A program made the position numbers and the translations under genes. Below the pieces are notes generated by a model that saw only the letters and a list, made by a program, of their open reading frames with translations, had not been told where the DNA came from and ran no database searches. From positions 4,001,001-4,065,000 of the forward strand of contig NZ_LT827010.1 of the NCBI RefSeq assembly GCF_900119315.1: 64,000 bases of DNA. The letters run 5' to 3'. Origin of the DNA: Actinoplanes sp. SE50/110. Lineage in GTDB: Bacteria > Actinomycetota > Actinomycetes > Mycobacteriales > Micromonosporaceae. This document shows positions 27,118 to 36,312 of the stretch, in pieces. Every line of letters starts with the position of its first letter. The first letter of the stretch is position 1.

Positions 27118-27879
27118 ATGATCGGGGGAGCGGTGGGACGCGGTGAGAAGACCCGCGAGGAGCGGATCGTGCGCGCGCTGCGGCAGCCGCCGGAGGAGCT
27201 CGAGGTGCGTGGCGCCCGCCGGTGGCGGGGCGTGGACGAACAGTGGAAGTCCTGGCTGCGGGGTTCGGCGACGGCTCTGGAGTTGTACACCCGGCGACAG
27301 GAGGCTGACGAATACCGGCACCTGCTGGGCGACGACGCGTACCGCGACCAGCTGATCGAAGTGCTGTCCCGGGCGGTCCCGCGGGACTGCGCGGCGGCCG
27401 GCTTCGGCTGCGCGCAGCGGATCGACCGCCCCTGCCGGCAGCCGGCGGTCTGCGCCCGGGACCGGCCCTGTCACGCCTATTACCTGGAACACGGCACCGG
27501 GCACGTGTGGATCGACTTCAGCCCGGCCGGCCGGCACCGGGCGGTCCTCTGGTGGGACCGGGCGAACGCCGGCCGGCTGTGGGTGGACGGGCAGCCGGTC
27601 GGCGACGGGATCGTCCTGGACAGCGTCGGGCGATGGGTCGACGACCGGTTCTACACGGTGCAGGCCGCCGGGCCGGACGACCATCCGGCGCAGGAATGGG
27701 AGATGGGCGGCCTGGGTCGCCGGATCAGATCGCTGCTGCTGTACGACGCCGGGCATGCCTCGGCCCGGCTGCTCGTGCCCGCCGCCGGGGAGTCGTGGAC
27801 CGATCCGTGGGTCAGCCGCGACGGCGGGTCGCTGCGGGTGCACGCGGACGGCGACGACGCGATCGGGCGGACACCATGA
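27118..27879 (+). CDS. Cys-rich unknown protein coupled to the acetyltransferase
   Basis: A 253-residue protein with no recognised domain. The N-terminal third is helical and charged. Residues about 83-120 hold a cysteine cluster (DCAAAGFGCAQ, RPCRQPAVCARDRPC) that could bind a metal. The C-terminal half is rich in Trp and strands (HVWIDFSPAG, RAVLWWDRANAGRLWVDG). ATG 27118 or GTG 27133 may be the start. Its stop overlaps the start of the AAC(3)-like gene by four bases, so the two products are made together. It is divergent from the RHS toxin across a 104-bp gap. Confidence 0.65.
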   Translation: MIGGAVGRGEKTREERIVRALRQPPEELEVRGARRWRGVDEQWKSWLRGSATALELYTRRQEADEYRHLLGDDAYRDQLIEVLSRAVPRDCAAAGFGCAQRIDRPCRQPAVCARDRPCHAYYLEHGTGHVWIDFSPAGRHRAVLWWDRANAGRLWVDGQPVGDGIVLDSVGRWVDDRFYTVQAAGPDDHPAQEWEMGGLGRRIRSLLLYDAGHASARLLVPAAGESWTDPWVSRDGGSLRVHADGDDAIGRTP

Positions 27880-28700
27880 CCGCGGAGACCCAGCCGATGC
27901 CGCACACCGTGGGAAGCCTGGCCGCCGACCTCCGGGATCTGGGGCTGTCGACTGGTGACACCGTGCTGGTGCATGCGTCGACGCGGTCCCTCGGGTTCGT
28001 GGCCGGCCGGGTGCAGGCGGTCGTCCGGGCCCTGCTCGAGGTGGTGGGACCGGGCGGCACACTGGCGGTGCCGACGCACACGCCGTTCAACTCGGATCCC
28101 GCCGGGTGGCGCAATCCGCCGGTGCCGCCGCGGTGGTGGCCGGTGATCCGCGAGCAGAGTCCGGGCTTCGACCCGCGGTGCACGCCCAGCCAGCACATGG
28201 GTGTGCTGGCCGAGACGGTGCGGACCTGGCCGGGGGCGGTGCGCAGCGGCCATCCGTCGGTGTCGTTCGCCGCGGTCGGTGACCGGGCACGGGCCATCGT
28301 CGGCGGGCACCGGCTCGACCAGCCGCTGGGGGAGAACTCGCCGGTCGGCGCGCTCTACCGGGCGCACGGCAAGGTGCTGCTGCTGGGATGCGGACACGAT
28401 CGGAACACCTCGTTGCATCTGGCGGAGAGTCGCCGGCCGCAGGCGCCGATGATGGATTACGGGGCCGCGGTGGCTGACGGGGAGGGCGGCAGCCGCTGGG
28501 TCACCTGGACGGCGCCGGTCACCGACGCCTCGGATTTCCCGGTGATCGGCGCGGCGTACGAGGCGGTGGGCGCCATCGCGGTCGGGCCGGTGGGCAGTGC
28601 CGTTGCGCGCCTGATGCCGCAGCGGGACGTGGTCGACTTCGCCACGTCCTGGATGGAGGATCACCGCCCGCCGAAGACGGCGTGCAGGATGTCGACGTAG
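27876..28700 (+). CDS. aminoglycoside N(3)-acetyltransferase family protein
   Basis: A 274-residue enzyme of the AAC(3) family, which transfers acetyl from acetyl-CoA to an amino group, classically N3 of 2-deoxystreptamine antibiotics. Family marks: DTVLVHASTRSLGFV near the start, GPGGTLAVPTHT, CTPSQHMGVLAE, HPSVSFAAVG and GCGHDRNTSLHLAE. Full length for the family. It overlaps the upstream Cys-rich gene by ATGA. Environmental members often act on other amines, and self-resistance or metabolite modification are both possible; the resistance role is not shown by sequence alone. Confidence 0.85.
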   Translation: MTAETQPMPHTVGSLAADLRDLGLSTGDTVLVHASTRSLGFVAGRVQAVVRALLEVVGPGGTLAVPTHTPFNSDPAGWRNPPVPPRWWPVIREQSPGFDPRCTPSQHMGVLAETVRTWPGAVRSGHPSVSFAAVGDRARAIVGGHRLDQPLGENSPVGALYRAHGKVLLLGCGHDRNTSLHLAESRRPQAPMMDYGAAVADGEGGSRWVTWTAPVTDASDFPVIGAAYEAVGAIAVGPVGSAVARLMPQRDVVDFATSWMEDHRPPKTACRMST

Positions 28701-28713
28701 ACCGGCGCGCTCC

Positions 28714-29634
28714 CTACCTTTTGCGGACTCTGTCGGGGGAAGTCGTCGCAACGGGCTGCCGTGGTTTAGGGGGCGACCGGCGTGTGGCGCCGGATGCTCT
28801 TGGCGCCATCGGCTGCGGCTGCGGTTGCGCCGTCGATGGGGCGGGCCGCGGCGGGACCGTGGGTAGGGCCTGTGCCGCCGCGGTGGCCGGCGTGTTCCGC
28901 TTGCTGTGGCGGTACACCAGGAAGCCGACGACTGCGGCGAACTGGGCGGCCAACGCGCCTCCCACGCTGTTCATGAAGTCACCAGCGCGTTTGGCCCATC
29001 GAGCCGTCCAAGCACTGAAAGTGTCCTCGACCTCGACCGTTATGGGAGGCACCTCAGTGGTGTCCAACTCCGCCTCGGTCTCACCCCAATGGATGATGAC
29101 CCGCGCGGTGAGTTTGTAGGTGCCTGGACGCTCTGCTTTAAGCGACCAAGCCCAACGTTTGGTGCCGTTGGCCGGCACAAACTTCGTCCCGTTACCGCTG
29201 AGGTCCTCCGGCAGACCTTCCTTGTCAGGCGAAACCAATGTGACCTCGATGTTGCCGCCGGTCTTGGTCGGTGCGATCACGACGGCATGGTCGGGGTCAT
29301 GAGATGTAGCGGAGGGGCTGTCTTTGCAGTCCTTCGCCGCGGCTCCGCAGATCGTCAACCGCACCTCAACCGTTTCGCCGACTTTGACCGCTTTACGGTA
29401 TTCAGCGCTCGCGGTTCCTTGGGACAACGCCGCTTCGGCTGCGGCTCTTCGGCGCTGAACATCCTCTTGGACATTGCCATTACCCCCTTGGTCACCCCCG
29501 CCTCCGTCAACCAGGTTGGTGAAGAACGTTCCGGGACCGACGAAGAGGTACAGGTAGCCGACGAACAGCCACAGCAGCAGGATGAGAAACAACTCGAACC
29601 GTTGATCAGCCTTGCTGCGTGGAGGGGTCGCCAT
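28714..29634 (-). CDS. membrane-anchored protein with extracytoplasmic beta domain
   Basis: A 306-residue protein, no family recognised. One membrane helix at about residues 14-35 (FLILLLWLFVGYLYLFVG), then a Gly/Gln linker, a beta-rich region (about 80-210; VKVGETVEVRLTICG, YKLTARVIIHWGETEAEL), a second helix near 228-246, and a long Pro/Ala/Arg tail. Two Cys (CGAAAKDC) may form a disulphide. Codon use looks less GC-biased than in its neighbours, hinting at transfer. It is convergent with the AAC(3) gene. Confidence 0.65.
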   Translation of the reverse strand: MATPPRSKADQRFELFLILLLWLFVGYLYLFVGPGTFFTNLVDGGGGDQGGNGNVQEDVQRRRAAAEAALSQGTASAEYRKAVKVGETVEVRLTICGAAAKDCKDSPSATSHDPDHAVVIAPTKTGGNIEVTLVSPDKEGLPEDLSGNGTKFVPANGTKRWAWSLKAERPGTYKLTARVIIHWGETEAELDTTEVPPITVEVEDTFSAWTARWAKRAGDFMNSVGGALAAQFAAVVGFLVYRHSKRNTPATAAAQALPTVPPRPAPSTAQPQPQPMAPRASGATRRSPPKPRQPVATTSPDRVRKR

Positions 29635-30281
29635 CGGCCAAGCCCTGCCTTACTGGAGAAGTGCAGCGCTGTAGATCAGGCCGCCTTGACGTTGTGATGG
29701 CGCATACGGTGTCGGGGGTCACTCCGGGGAGGGGGTGGCTGCTATTCGTTCGACGGCGAACTCCTGCGAGGCGTGTATCTGCCGGGCGGCGATGGTCTTT
29801 CCCCGGATTATCTCGCAGGGCCGGTCACCGTTGCGGCTTCCGATGTCCGTCACAGGGTTGACTGTACGGTTCGCCGACGAGTGGGCCGGGATTCGAAGAC
29901 GTCGATTCTCCGACGGGTTTCTGACAGGTCCGGCATCGTCGCCGGCCTGCTTGAGGTCGGTGTGTGCACCGATGTCTCCATGTCCCTGCACGGCGCTACT
30001 GCTTGCTCTGCCTCGTCGACGATGCGGCTCTCGGATCGCGGTGGCCCTTGATGGAACGTGCCGGTTCGTCGATGGATCTCTGATGACATGTGGGTTCGGG
30101 CGGCGCCATTTGCCGGATCGGTCGCCGCATCGCGGCGGCCGGTTGGGCCATCCGACTTCCGGTCGCACAGGGGAGGGGCGTGCCGCGGTGGCCGGATATA
30201 GGAGTCCCGGGAATCGTCGCGCGGGCCGGCCGGGCGGACATCCGGGTTGCGCCGCCCGATGATGATCATCAAACTGGCGCC
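29635..30281. other. gene-free stretch, 647 bp
   Basis: Several open frames cross this stretch on both strands, but none has a ribosome-binding site, a recognisable domain or plausible composition. They read as Arg/Pro/Ser-rich text typical of shadow frames. A reverse-strand frame ending near 29719 has a short natural-looking tail, but no start is evident. It may be a decayed gene. The promoters for the genes at 29634 (-) and 30282 (+) must lie here. Confidence 0.4.
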
Positions 30282-31124
30282 GTGTCATCGAACCCCCACG
30301 ACGGCGAGCCGTCCTCCGCCGCACCCGTCTGGTCCGGCCCGCCGGCCATGTATCCGGCGCATCCGGCTGCGGCCTTCCCGCCGGGTCCGCCCGGTTCCTG
30401 GCCGCCGGGATTGCCGTCGTACGCCGTTGCGCACCCGCCGCGCCGGTCGAGCCGGACGGCGTGGATCATCGGCTCGGCCGTGGTGGCGATGCTGCTCGTG
30501 GTCTGCGGCGGGATCGGTGCCGTGGCCTACACCGTGCGCGACCACCAGCCGAAGCGCACCGTGGCGGTCGGTGAGCCGACGGTGTCGCCGGGTGCGGAGG
30601 ATGACCCGGAGCCGGCGCCGGGCCCGACCCATCCGGGCGACCTGGCGCAGTACCTGATCCCGGCGCCGAAGGGCTCGCGCAAGTGGCCGACCGCGCCCGC
30701 CGATCAGGCGCTGGCCGACTCGGCGGCGATGAGCAAACTGGTCGCGAAGCCGGCCGCGTTCCAGGCGGTGCTCGACCGCTACGAGTTCCGGCGCGGCTTC
30801 GCCCGCCGGTGGATCGACGGCCGGTCCCTGATCGTCGACGTGCGCGCGTTCCAGTTCGAGGGCACCGGCAACGCCCGGTACTTCGCCGACTTCCAGCAGG
30901 CCTCGCTGCGGTTCGCGGGGTACGGCGAGCCGGTCCCGGTGGCGGGCGCGGACGACACGTCGGCGCAGGTCCAGCCGAAGAAGGACAAGATCGGGCGGAT
31001 CCGCTCCAGCGGCCTGGTGGTCCGCGCCGACATGGTGGTCATGATCGACACGTACGCGCTGCCGCCCAACGATCCGAAGGCGCTGGACGCGCTGCTGCTG
31101 CAGGAGTCCCGCCTGCTGCCGTGA
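30282..31124 (+). CDS. single-pass membrane protein with Pro-rich N-terminus
   Basis: A 280-residue protein. The GTG at 30282 opens a Pro/Ala-rich cytoplasmic segment (about 1-58), followed by one transmembrane helix (TAWIIGSAVVAMLLVVCGGI, about 62-82), an acidic Pro linker and an extracytoplasmic alpha/beta domain (about 125-280) containing RRGFARRWIDGRSLIVDVRA and FQFEGTGNARYFADFQQASL. This layout is common in Micromonosporaceae proteins of unknown function. No GAGG-type site is visible before the GTG. Confidence 0.65.
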   Translation: MSSNPHDGEPSSAAPVWSGPPAMYPAHPAAAFPPGPPGSWPPGLPSYAVAHPPRRSSRTAWIIGSAVVAMLLVVCGGIGAVAYTVRDHQPKRTVAVGEPTVSPGAEDDPEPAPGPTHPGDLAQYLIPAPKGSRKWPTAPADQALADSAAMSKLVAKPAAFQAVLDRYEFRRGFARRWIDGRSLIVDVRAFQFEGTGNARYFADFQQASLRFAGYGEPVPVAGADDTSAQVQPKKDKIGRIRSSGLVVRADMVVMIDTYALPPNDPKALDALLLQESRLLP

Positions 31125-31150
31125 TCGGCTCAGCCGACGGTCGTGACGTG

Positions 31151-31783
31151 CTACCGGCCGCCCCGGTTGCCGGAAAGATCGATGGTCACCTCGTTGCCGG
31201 CCACGAACAGCTCGACGCACGCGGTGCTCCGGTCCAACAGCCAACCGACGGGGCGGCATCCTGAGCCCCACCCGCGCTTCTCGAGGTGCCGTTTCAGCTC
31301 GTCATAGAGGTCATCGCCGCGTTGCCCGGGTCGGCCGGTGACCGTGATCGTCCGGGTGCACGAGCCTGAGCCGCAGTCCGCATCGTGGGTGGGACGGACG
31401 GTGGCATGCAGGCCCTCGGGCAACGGGAGCACGCCATCGGTCTCCGGGAAGAACGGCCCCGGCCGCGCGATGCCACCGCCGCAGAGCAGCGCCAGCAACG
31501 ACCACCCGGCCAGGAGGTGCGTCGCCACCCCCACCCGGGTCTGCTTCGCGGGGCCGAGCCGGCGCCGTTCGACGAGACGGCCGGTGACAGCGGTCGCCAC
31601 GCTCAGCACCAGGACCGACAGAGAGATCTCGAGGACGCCGCGGGGAAAGACGTGGAAGAGCAGGCACGCCGTCGCGGCTTGACCGGCGAGGCCCGCGGCG
31701 ATGATCCACCGCGTCCGCGGCGCGCGGGACATGAGAAGCCAGAGCAACAGGATCGGCCCGAGCGCGATCAGCATCAATAGCAC
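31151..31783 (-). CDS. small membrane protein, unknown function
   Basis: A 210-residue protein with three or four hydrophobic helices in the first 110 residues (LLMLIALGPILLLWLLM, WIIAAGLAGQAATACLLFHV, ISLSVLVLSVATAVTG, LLAGWSLLALLCGG) and a C-terminal extracytoplasmic domain with four Cys (DADCGSGSCTR and GSGCRP...TACVE), likely two disulphides. I know no family. It converges on the membrane protein ending at 31124, 26 bp away. Confidence 0.6.
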   Translation of the reverse strand: MLLMLIALGPILLLWLLMSRAPRTRWIIAAGLAGQAATACLLFHVFPRGVLEISLSVLVLSVATAVTGRLVERRRLGPAKQTRVGVATHLLAGWSLLALLCGGGIARPGPFFPETDGVLPLPEGLHATVRPTHDADCGSGSCTRTITVTGRPGQRGDDLYDELKRHLEKRGWGSGCRPVGWLLDRSTACVELFVAGNEVTIDLSGNRGGR

Positions 31784-32031
31784 CCAGTGATCATGCTCAA
31801 CGCGTGCAACAGTCGGTCGCCGGCAACGCGGGACACTGTCACGACACGGCGCTCATGACGTCCAGCCGTCCGTGCCCTTCATGTCGTGCTTTCCGGCACG
31901 GGAGTGAATCGGAGCCGCGTCCGCCGGCAGGGCCAGCGGGCTCTCGACCTGAGCCCCCGATACCCGTGGGCGTGGCGGTTCGGCAACGTCGCGGCCACTC
32001 CCGGCGATCTGAAGAGAGGTGGCTTACAGTC

Positions 32032-32952
32032 GTGATCATGACCGTGGACACGAATACCAGCGCGCAGCCGCCCACGCCGCGTCCGGCGGACGGGCTGGCG
32101 GCGCCGATGAACCCCCACGGACTTCCTCCCGCCGTGTTCGACCCGGCGCGGCTGGCTGCCGTGCGCTCCACGGGCCTGCTCGACACCGGGCCGGAGGAGG
32201 AGTTCGACGCGTTGACCCGGCTGGCCGTGCAGGTCACCGGCGCCGGGCGAGCATTCGTGACCGTCGTCGACGACCGGCGCTCGTTCTGGAAGAGCTGCAT
32301 CGGCGGCCCCGACCTGCTGGTGGAGCAGCGGCAGAACCTCGTGCATGAGAGTCCCTGCCATCTCCTGATCGCCACCAACCGGGAGCTGATCAGCGATGAC
32401 GCCCGTCGGGACCCACGGATCCGCGACGTGCCCGCGGTGGAGCAGCTCGGCATCGGCGCCTGGGCCGGAGTGCCGGTGCGCGACCGCGACGGGCAGGTCA
32501 TCGGCGGGCTGTGCGCCGTCGACGACCAGCGGCGGGCCTGGGAACCCCATCAGGTGGAAACCTTGCACACCCTGGCGGAGGCGGCCAGCGCGCAGATCAA
32601 ACTGCGGCAGGAGTTGGACCGCAGCCGTGCACAGGCGGCCCGACTCGACGCTACGGCTCGTGCGGAACGGCAACTGCGGGCCGAGGCCGACCGGCGCGCC
32701 GCCGCCGCCGCGGAACTGGCCGCGCAGATGCGTGTCGCCGTCACGGCGCAGGCCACGCTGCCCCGCCCGGAGCACTGTCAGCTCGGCGGGACCGGCGGGT
32801 GCACCGCACCGGCGGACCTCAAGATCGCTGACTCCTGGGGTGACTCCGCGTGGGGCTGCACCGCGCACGTCGAGGAGGCCCTCATCACCGTACGGTCGGT
32901 ATTCGTAGCCAACGAGGAACTCGGCGGCCTGGCCGCTTACCTCCATCGCTGA
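32032..32952 (+). CDS. GAF-domain protein with Cys/His tail
   Basis: A 306-residue cytosolic sensor-like protein. AGAGGTGG lies nine bases before the GTG at 32032; an ATG at 32038 is the alternative. Residues about 40-195 form a GAF domain (LAAVRSTGLLDTGPEEEFDA, FVTVVDDRRSFWKSC, WAGVPVRDRDGQVIGGLCAV). A coiled coil spans about 195-245. The last 60 residues carry HCxLGGTGGC and WGCTAH, which look like a zinc-binding module. It is followed by a GGDEF protein and a chemoreceptor on the same strand, so it probably belongs to a sensing group; ligand unknown. Confidence 0.75.
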   Translation: MIMTVDTNTSAQPPTPRPADGLAAPMNPHGLPPAVFDPARLAAVRSTGLLDTGPEEEFDALTRLAVQVTGAGRAFVTVVDDRRSFWKSCIGGPDLLVEQRQNLVHESPCHLLIATNRELISDDARRDPRIRDVPAVEQLGIGAWAGVPVRDRDGQVIGGLCAVDDQRRAWEPHQVETLHTLAEAASAQIKLRQELDRSRAQAARLDATARAERQLRAEADRRAAAAAELAAQMRVAVTAQATLPRPEHCQLGGTGGCTAPADLKIADSWGDSAWGCTAHVEEALITVRSVFVANEELGGLAAYLHR

Positions 32953-33153
32953 ACCGGGGGACCAGAACGTCGCTGACCAGTTCGGCGGGTTGGCCGTGGA
33001 GTAGGTGGGCAGCGTGACTTCGCAGGTCGGCGCCGTCCTGTGCGCACGAGAAGGAAAGCCGTCGGCGCCAGTGGGGCGAACACGGCCGGCGCCCGCGGCC
33101 GCCGACATCGCGGGATGGGCGTGCGGCTCATCGGAATCGGCCAGAGCGCCGAT

Positions 33154-34185
33154 ATGAATGCCGTGGGCAAGTGGTACATGCACCGCGTCCGGACCAACGC
33201 GCGTTCCGGCGATCTCAGGGTGACCAGCGGCGTGACCATCGGTGCCCTGTTCGCCAGCTGCGGTCTGTACGCGCTGGCCATGACGCTGCTGCCGGCCCAG
33301 CCCGACGCCGGGCGCGGGAACACCGTCATGGTCGCCCTCGTGGCGGTGGCGTTCGGCGTGGTGTTCATGCCCCTGCCCTGGGAGCGGATCTCCGACGGCA
33401 TGCGGCTTGCGGTCGGCCCCCTCGGGATGGGCCTCACCGGCCTCTACAACATCGCCTCCGGGCTGGATCCGTTCCGGTACGGCTATTTCTATCTCATGGT
33501 GATCCTCTGGTACGGCATGTGCGAACGCCGGGGGATGACGCTCAAGACCAGTCCGTTCCTGATCGTCGCCTACCTGTTGCCGCTGATCCTGGACGGCGCC
33601 TCGGCCTCGGATCTGGCCTCCATCGGGTACGCGCTGCCGATCTACCTGCTGGTCGGCGAGACGCTGGCGTGGCGCACCGATCGTGCCCGCCGCCTGCAGC
33701 GACGGCTGGAGCAGCTGGCGCACCACGACCCGCTGACCGGCCTGCCTAACCGCGCCGTCTTCACCGCCGAGCTCCGGCGACGCTGTGCCGGCCCGGAGCC
33801 GGTGGCGGTGCTCTTCCTCGACCTCAACGGCTTCAAGCAGATCAACGACCGGCTGGGGCACGCGGCCGGCGACGACGTGCTGGTCCAGGTCGCCGACACA
33901 TTGCGCACCGCCAAGCGCCGGGGCAGCCGCGACCTGGCGTGCCGGCTCGCGGGCGACGAGTTCGTGGTGCTGCTGCCGGACACGCAGCTGGAGGTGGCCC
34001 GTGCCCTGGCGGAGCGGATCGAGCGTCGGCTCGGTGAACTCAGCGCCACCGACGGCACCCCGGTCGGCGCCAGCGTGGGCGTCGCCGGCGGCCTGTCGAT
34101 GGACCCGAACGATCTGCTCGCCGCCGCCGACGAGGCGATGTACCTCGCCAAGCAGGCCCGCCGCCCGGCCTCCGAAGCATCCTGA
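33154..34185 (+). CDS. membrane diguanylate cyclase (GGDEF)
   Basis: Makes cyclic di-GMP from two GTP, if active. 343 residues from ATG 33154; ATG 33115 is possible and neither has a clear ribosome-binding site. About six membrane helices occupy residues 20-175. The GGDEF domain follows (HHDPLTGLPNRAVFTAEL, VAVLFLDLNGFKQIND, GHAAGDDVL), with signature AGDEF near residue 266, a variant found in active enzymes. The membrane part may sense the envelope state. Confidence 0.85.
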   Translation: MNAVGKWYMHRVRTNARSGDLRVTSGVTIGALFASCGLYALAMTLLPAQPDAGRGNTVMVALVAVAFGVVFMPLPWERISDGMRLAVGPLGMGLTGLYNIASGLDPFRYGYFYLMVILWYGMCERRGMTLKTSPFLIVAYLLPLILDGASASDLASIGYALPIYLLVGETLAWRTDRARRLQRRLEQLAHHDPLTGLPNRAVFTAELRRRCAGPEPVAVLFLDLNGFKQINDRLGHAAGDDVLVQVADTLRTAKRRGSRDLACRLAGDEFVVLLPDTQLEVARALAERIERRLGELSATDGTPVGASVGVAGGLSMDPNDLLAAADEAMYLAKQARRPASEAS

Positions 34186-34487
34186 CGGGTGCATGGCTTT
34201 CCCCGAGGTGCACGCCGGCCGGATCGGGGCGGCGATGAGCAGCACTGCTGAGTGGTGGCGGGCTGCGCGCTTCGCGTAGCGGGCTGCCACGGTTTGCCAT
34301 TGCTTGATCCGGTCGAGGCAGCGATACCGGCCGCTCGCCGACGATCCGCCGCAGGTCACCGCGGTACGAGCCGGACGGTGCCCGGGTGACCTCCGACACC
34401 GATCCCCACCGATGTCCGGCAGACACTCACCGGCTGCGCCCGGGTGCCGATAGGTCTGACATTGACCGCGAAGCAAGGAGCCACACC
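34186..34487. other. gap before the chemoreceptor, 302 bp
   Basis: No gene is supported. An in-frame ATG at 34386 could extend the chemoreceptor by 34 residues, but the extension is polar and the strong ribosome-binding site serves the GTG at 34488. No hairpin or palindrome of note was seen. Confidence 0.4.
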
Positions 34488-36110
34488 GTGGATGCTGGGC
34501 CCCTGACCGGAGAGCGGGCGCGGTGGCGCTCGCCGGCCGACCTCGGTGTCGGCGTACGAATCCTCAGCGCCGTCGGCCTGGCCGGAGCCGTCGCGCTGAC
34601 CGTCGGCATCACCGGCCTGGCCGGGCTGCGCAACACCAGTGACGCGGCGAGGGCGATCTCTACGAAGAACGTCGGCGGCATCAAGGCGGTCGGCGAGCTC
34701 ATGAGCGCCGCCGCCCAAGCGCAGGCCGACTCGGCGAACGCCGCGCTGTCGCCCACCGAGTCCGCCTCGCAGTACTTCACCCAAGCCTTCGAGAGCGACC
34801 TGACCCGCTTCGGCGACACGCTCAGCGCCTACCGGCGTACGGCGCCGGCCGCCTCGGCCGCCACCATCGACGACCTTGCCCAGCGGTGGAGTGCGTACAC
34901 CGCGATCGCCGGCGGCAAGTTGCAGGCTCTGGGCGACAGCAACGACCTGGGCGCGTGGTCGCGGGTTCGCGACGCCTCCGTCACACCGGTGGTCGAAAAG
35001 CTCAACGCCGACCTGGCGGTGCTGCGGGACGCCGAGACCGCGGCCGCCCGGGCCGGCTCGGCCGCCGCGGACACCGAGTACTCGCACAACCGCACGGTGA
35101 GTCTCCTCGTGCTCAGTGTCGGCCTGCTGCTGGCGCTGACCCTGGGTGTTCTGGTGACTCGTCGCATCGTGGGATCGCTGAACCGGGTCAAGCGGGTCTG
35201 CGAGGCGCTCGCCGCCAAGGACCTCACCCGCACCAGTGGCTTGACCACCCACGACGAGATCGGCGCCATGGGGCAGGCGATGGACACCGCCGTCGGCGCG
35301 CTGCGCGGCACGGTGACCACCATTGCGGGATCCGCGGCGGCCCTGGCCGGAGCCTCGGAAGAGATGACCGGCACGGCGGCGCAGATGGCGGCCTCCGCGC
35401 AGATGACGACCACCCGGGCGCAGGAGGTGTCCACCGCGGCGGAGGAGATCTCGCGCAGCGTGGAAGCCGTCTCGGCGGGTGGCGAGCAGATGGGCGCCTC
35501 GATCGGGGAGATCTCGCAGAACGCCGCCGAGGCGGCACGGGTCGCCGGGGAAGCCGTCGCGCTGGCCGCCGGGGCGTCGGCGAGCATGCGGAAGCTCGGC
35601 GAGTCGTCGATCGAGATCGGCAACGTCGTCAAGGTGATCACGGCGATCGCCGAACAGACCAACCTGCTGGCGCTCAACGCCACCATCGAGGCGGCCCGCG
35701 CCGGCGAGATGGGCAAGGGCTTCGCGGTGGTCGCCTCGGAGGTCAAGGACCTCGCCCAGGAGACCGCCCGGGCCACCGAGGACATCGCCGCGCGCATCGC
35801 GACGATCCAGGCCGACACCGGCAGCTCGGTGAACGCGATCGAGGAGATCAGCCGGGTCGTGGCCCGGATCAGCGACTTCCAGACCACCATCGCCTCAGCC
35901 GTGGAGGAGCAGACGGCCACGACGGCCGAGATGAATCGCAGCGTCGGCGACGCCGCCAACGGGACCGGCGACATCGCCGCCGGCATCACCGGGGTGGCCG
36001 ACGCGGCGGAGCGGACGAGCGAGGGTGTGTCGCGGACCCAGCAGGCCACCACCGAGTTGTCGACGATGTCGGCCGATTTGCGAGCCCTGGTGCAGGCCTT
36101 CCGGGTCTGA
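34488..36110 (+). CDS. methyl-accepting chemotaxis protein
   Basis: Chemoreceptor of 540 residues. AAGGAG lies seven bases before the GTG at 34488. TM1 is at about 20-46 and TM2 at about 203-227, enclosing a helical four-helix-bundle-like sensor domain; HAMP follows to about 275, then the signalling hairpin with the invariant tip AEQTNLLALNATIEAARAGE near residue 388. It lacks a C-terminal NWETF-type tether, and no che genes are nearby. A receptor fits the motile sporangiospores of Actinoplanes. The ligand is unknown. Confidence 0.9.
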   Translation: MDAGPLTGERARWRSPADLGVGVRILSAVGLAGAVALTVGITGLAGLRNTSDAARAISTKNVGGIKAVGELMSAAAQAQADSANAALSPTESASQYFTQAFESDLTRFGDTLSAYRRTAPAASAATIDDLAQRWSAYTAIAGGKLQALGDSNDLGAWSRVRDASVTPVVEKLNADLAVLRDAETAAARAGSAAADTEYSHNRTVSLLVLSVGLLLALTLGVLVTRRIVGSLNRVKRVCEALAAKDLTRTSGLTTHDEIGAMGQAMDTAVGALRGTVTTIAGSAAALAGASEEMTGTAAQMAASAQMTTTRAQEVSTAAEEISRSVEAVSAGGEQMGASIGEISQNAAEAARVAGEAVALAAGASASMRKLGESSIEIGNVVKVITAIAEQTNLLALNATIEAARAGEMGKGFAVVASEVKDLAQETARATEDIAARIATIQADTGSSVNAIEEISRVVARISDFQTTIASAVEEQTATTAEMNRSVGDAANGTGDIAAGITGVADAAERTSEGVSRTQQATTELSTMSADLRALVQAFRV

Positions 36111-36312
36111 CCGGCGCCTCGGGCCCCGTCCACCCGCGAACGAGGAGATCGACGAGATCTAGCGGTGTCGTCGGCGGTAGGATGCGAACTCTGATGACCG
36201 AGAACGACGAAATGCCGAACTCTAATGTTGAGGGTCATGGTGAGCCGGCTTCACCGTGTGGTCGCTGCCGAAAGGTATTGCAGGCGCTAGACACACCTTG
36301 GTCGTGAGATGC

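Noticed and set aside
29719..30324. Reverse open frame of 201 codons
   Set aside because: Arg/Pro/Ser-rich with no family match or start signal; treated as part of a gene-free stretch.
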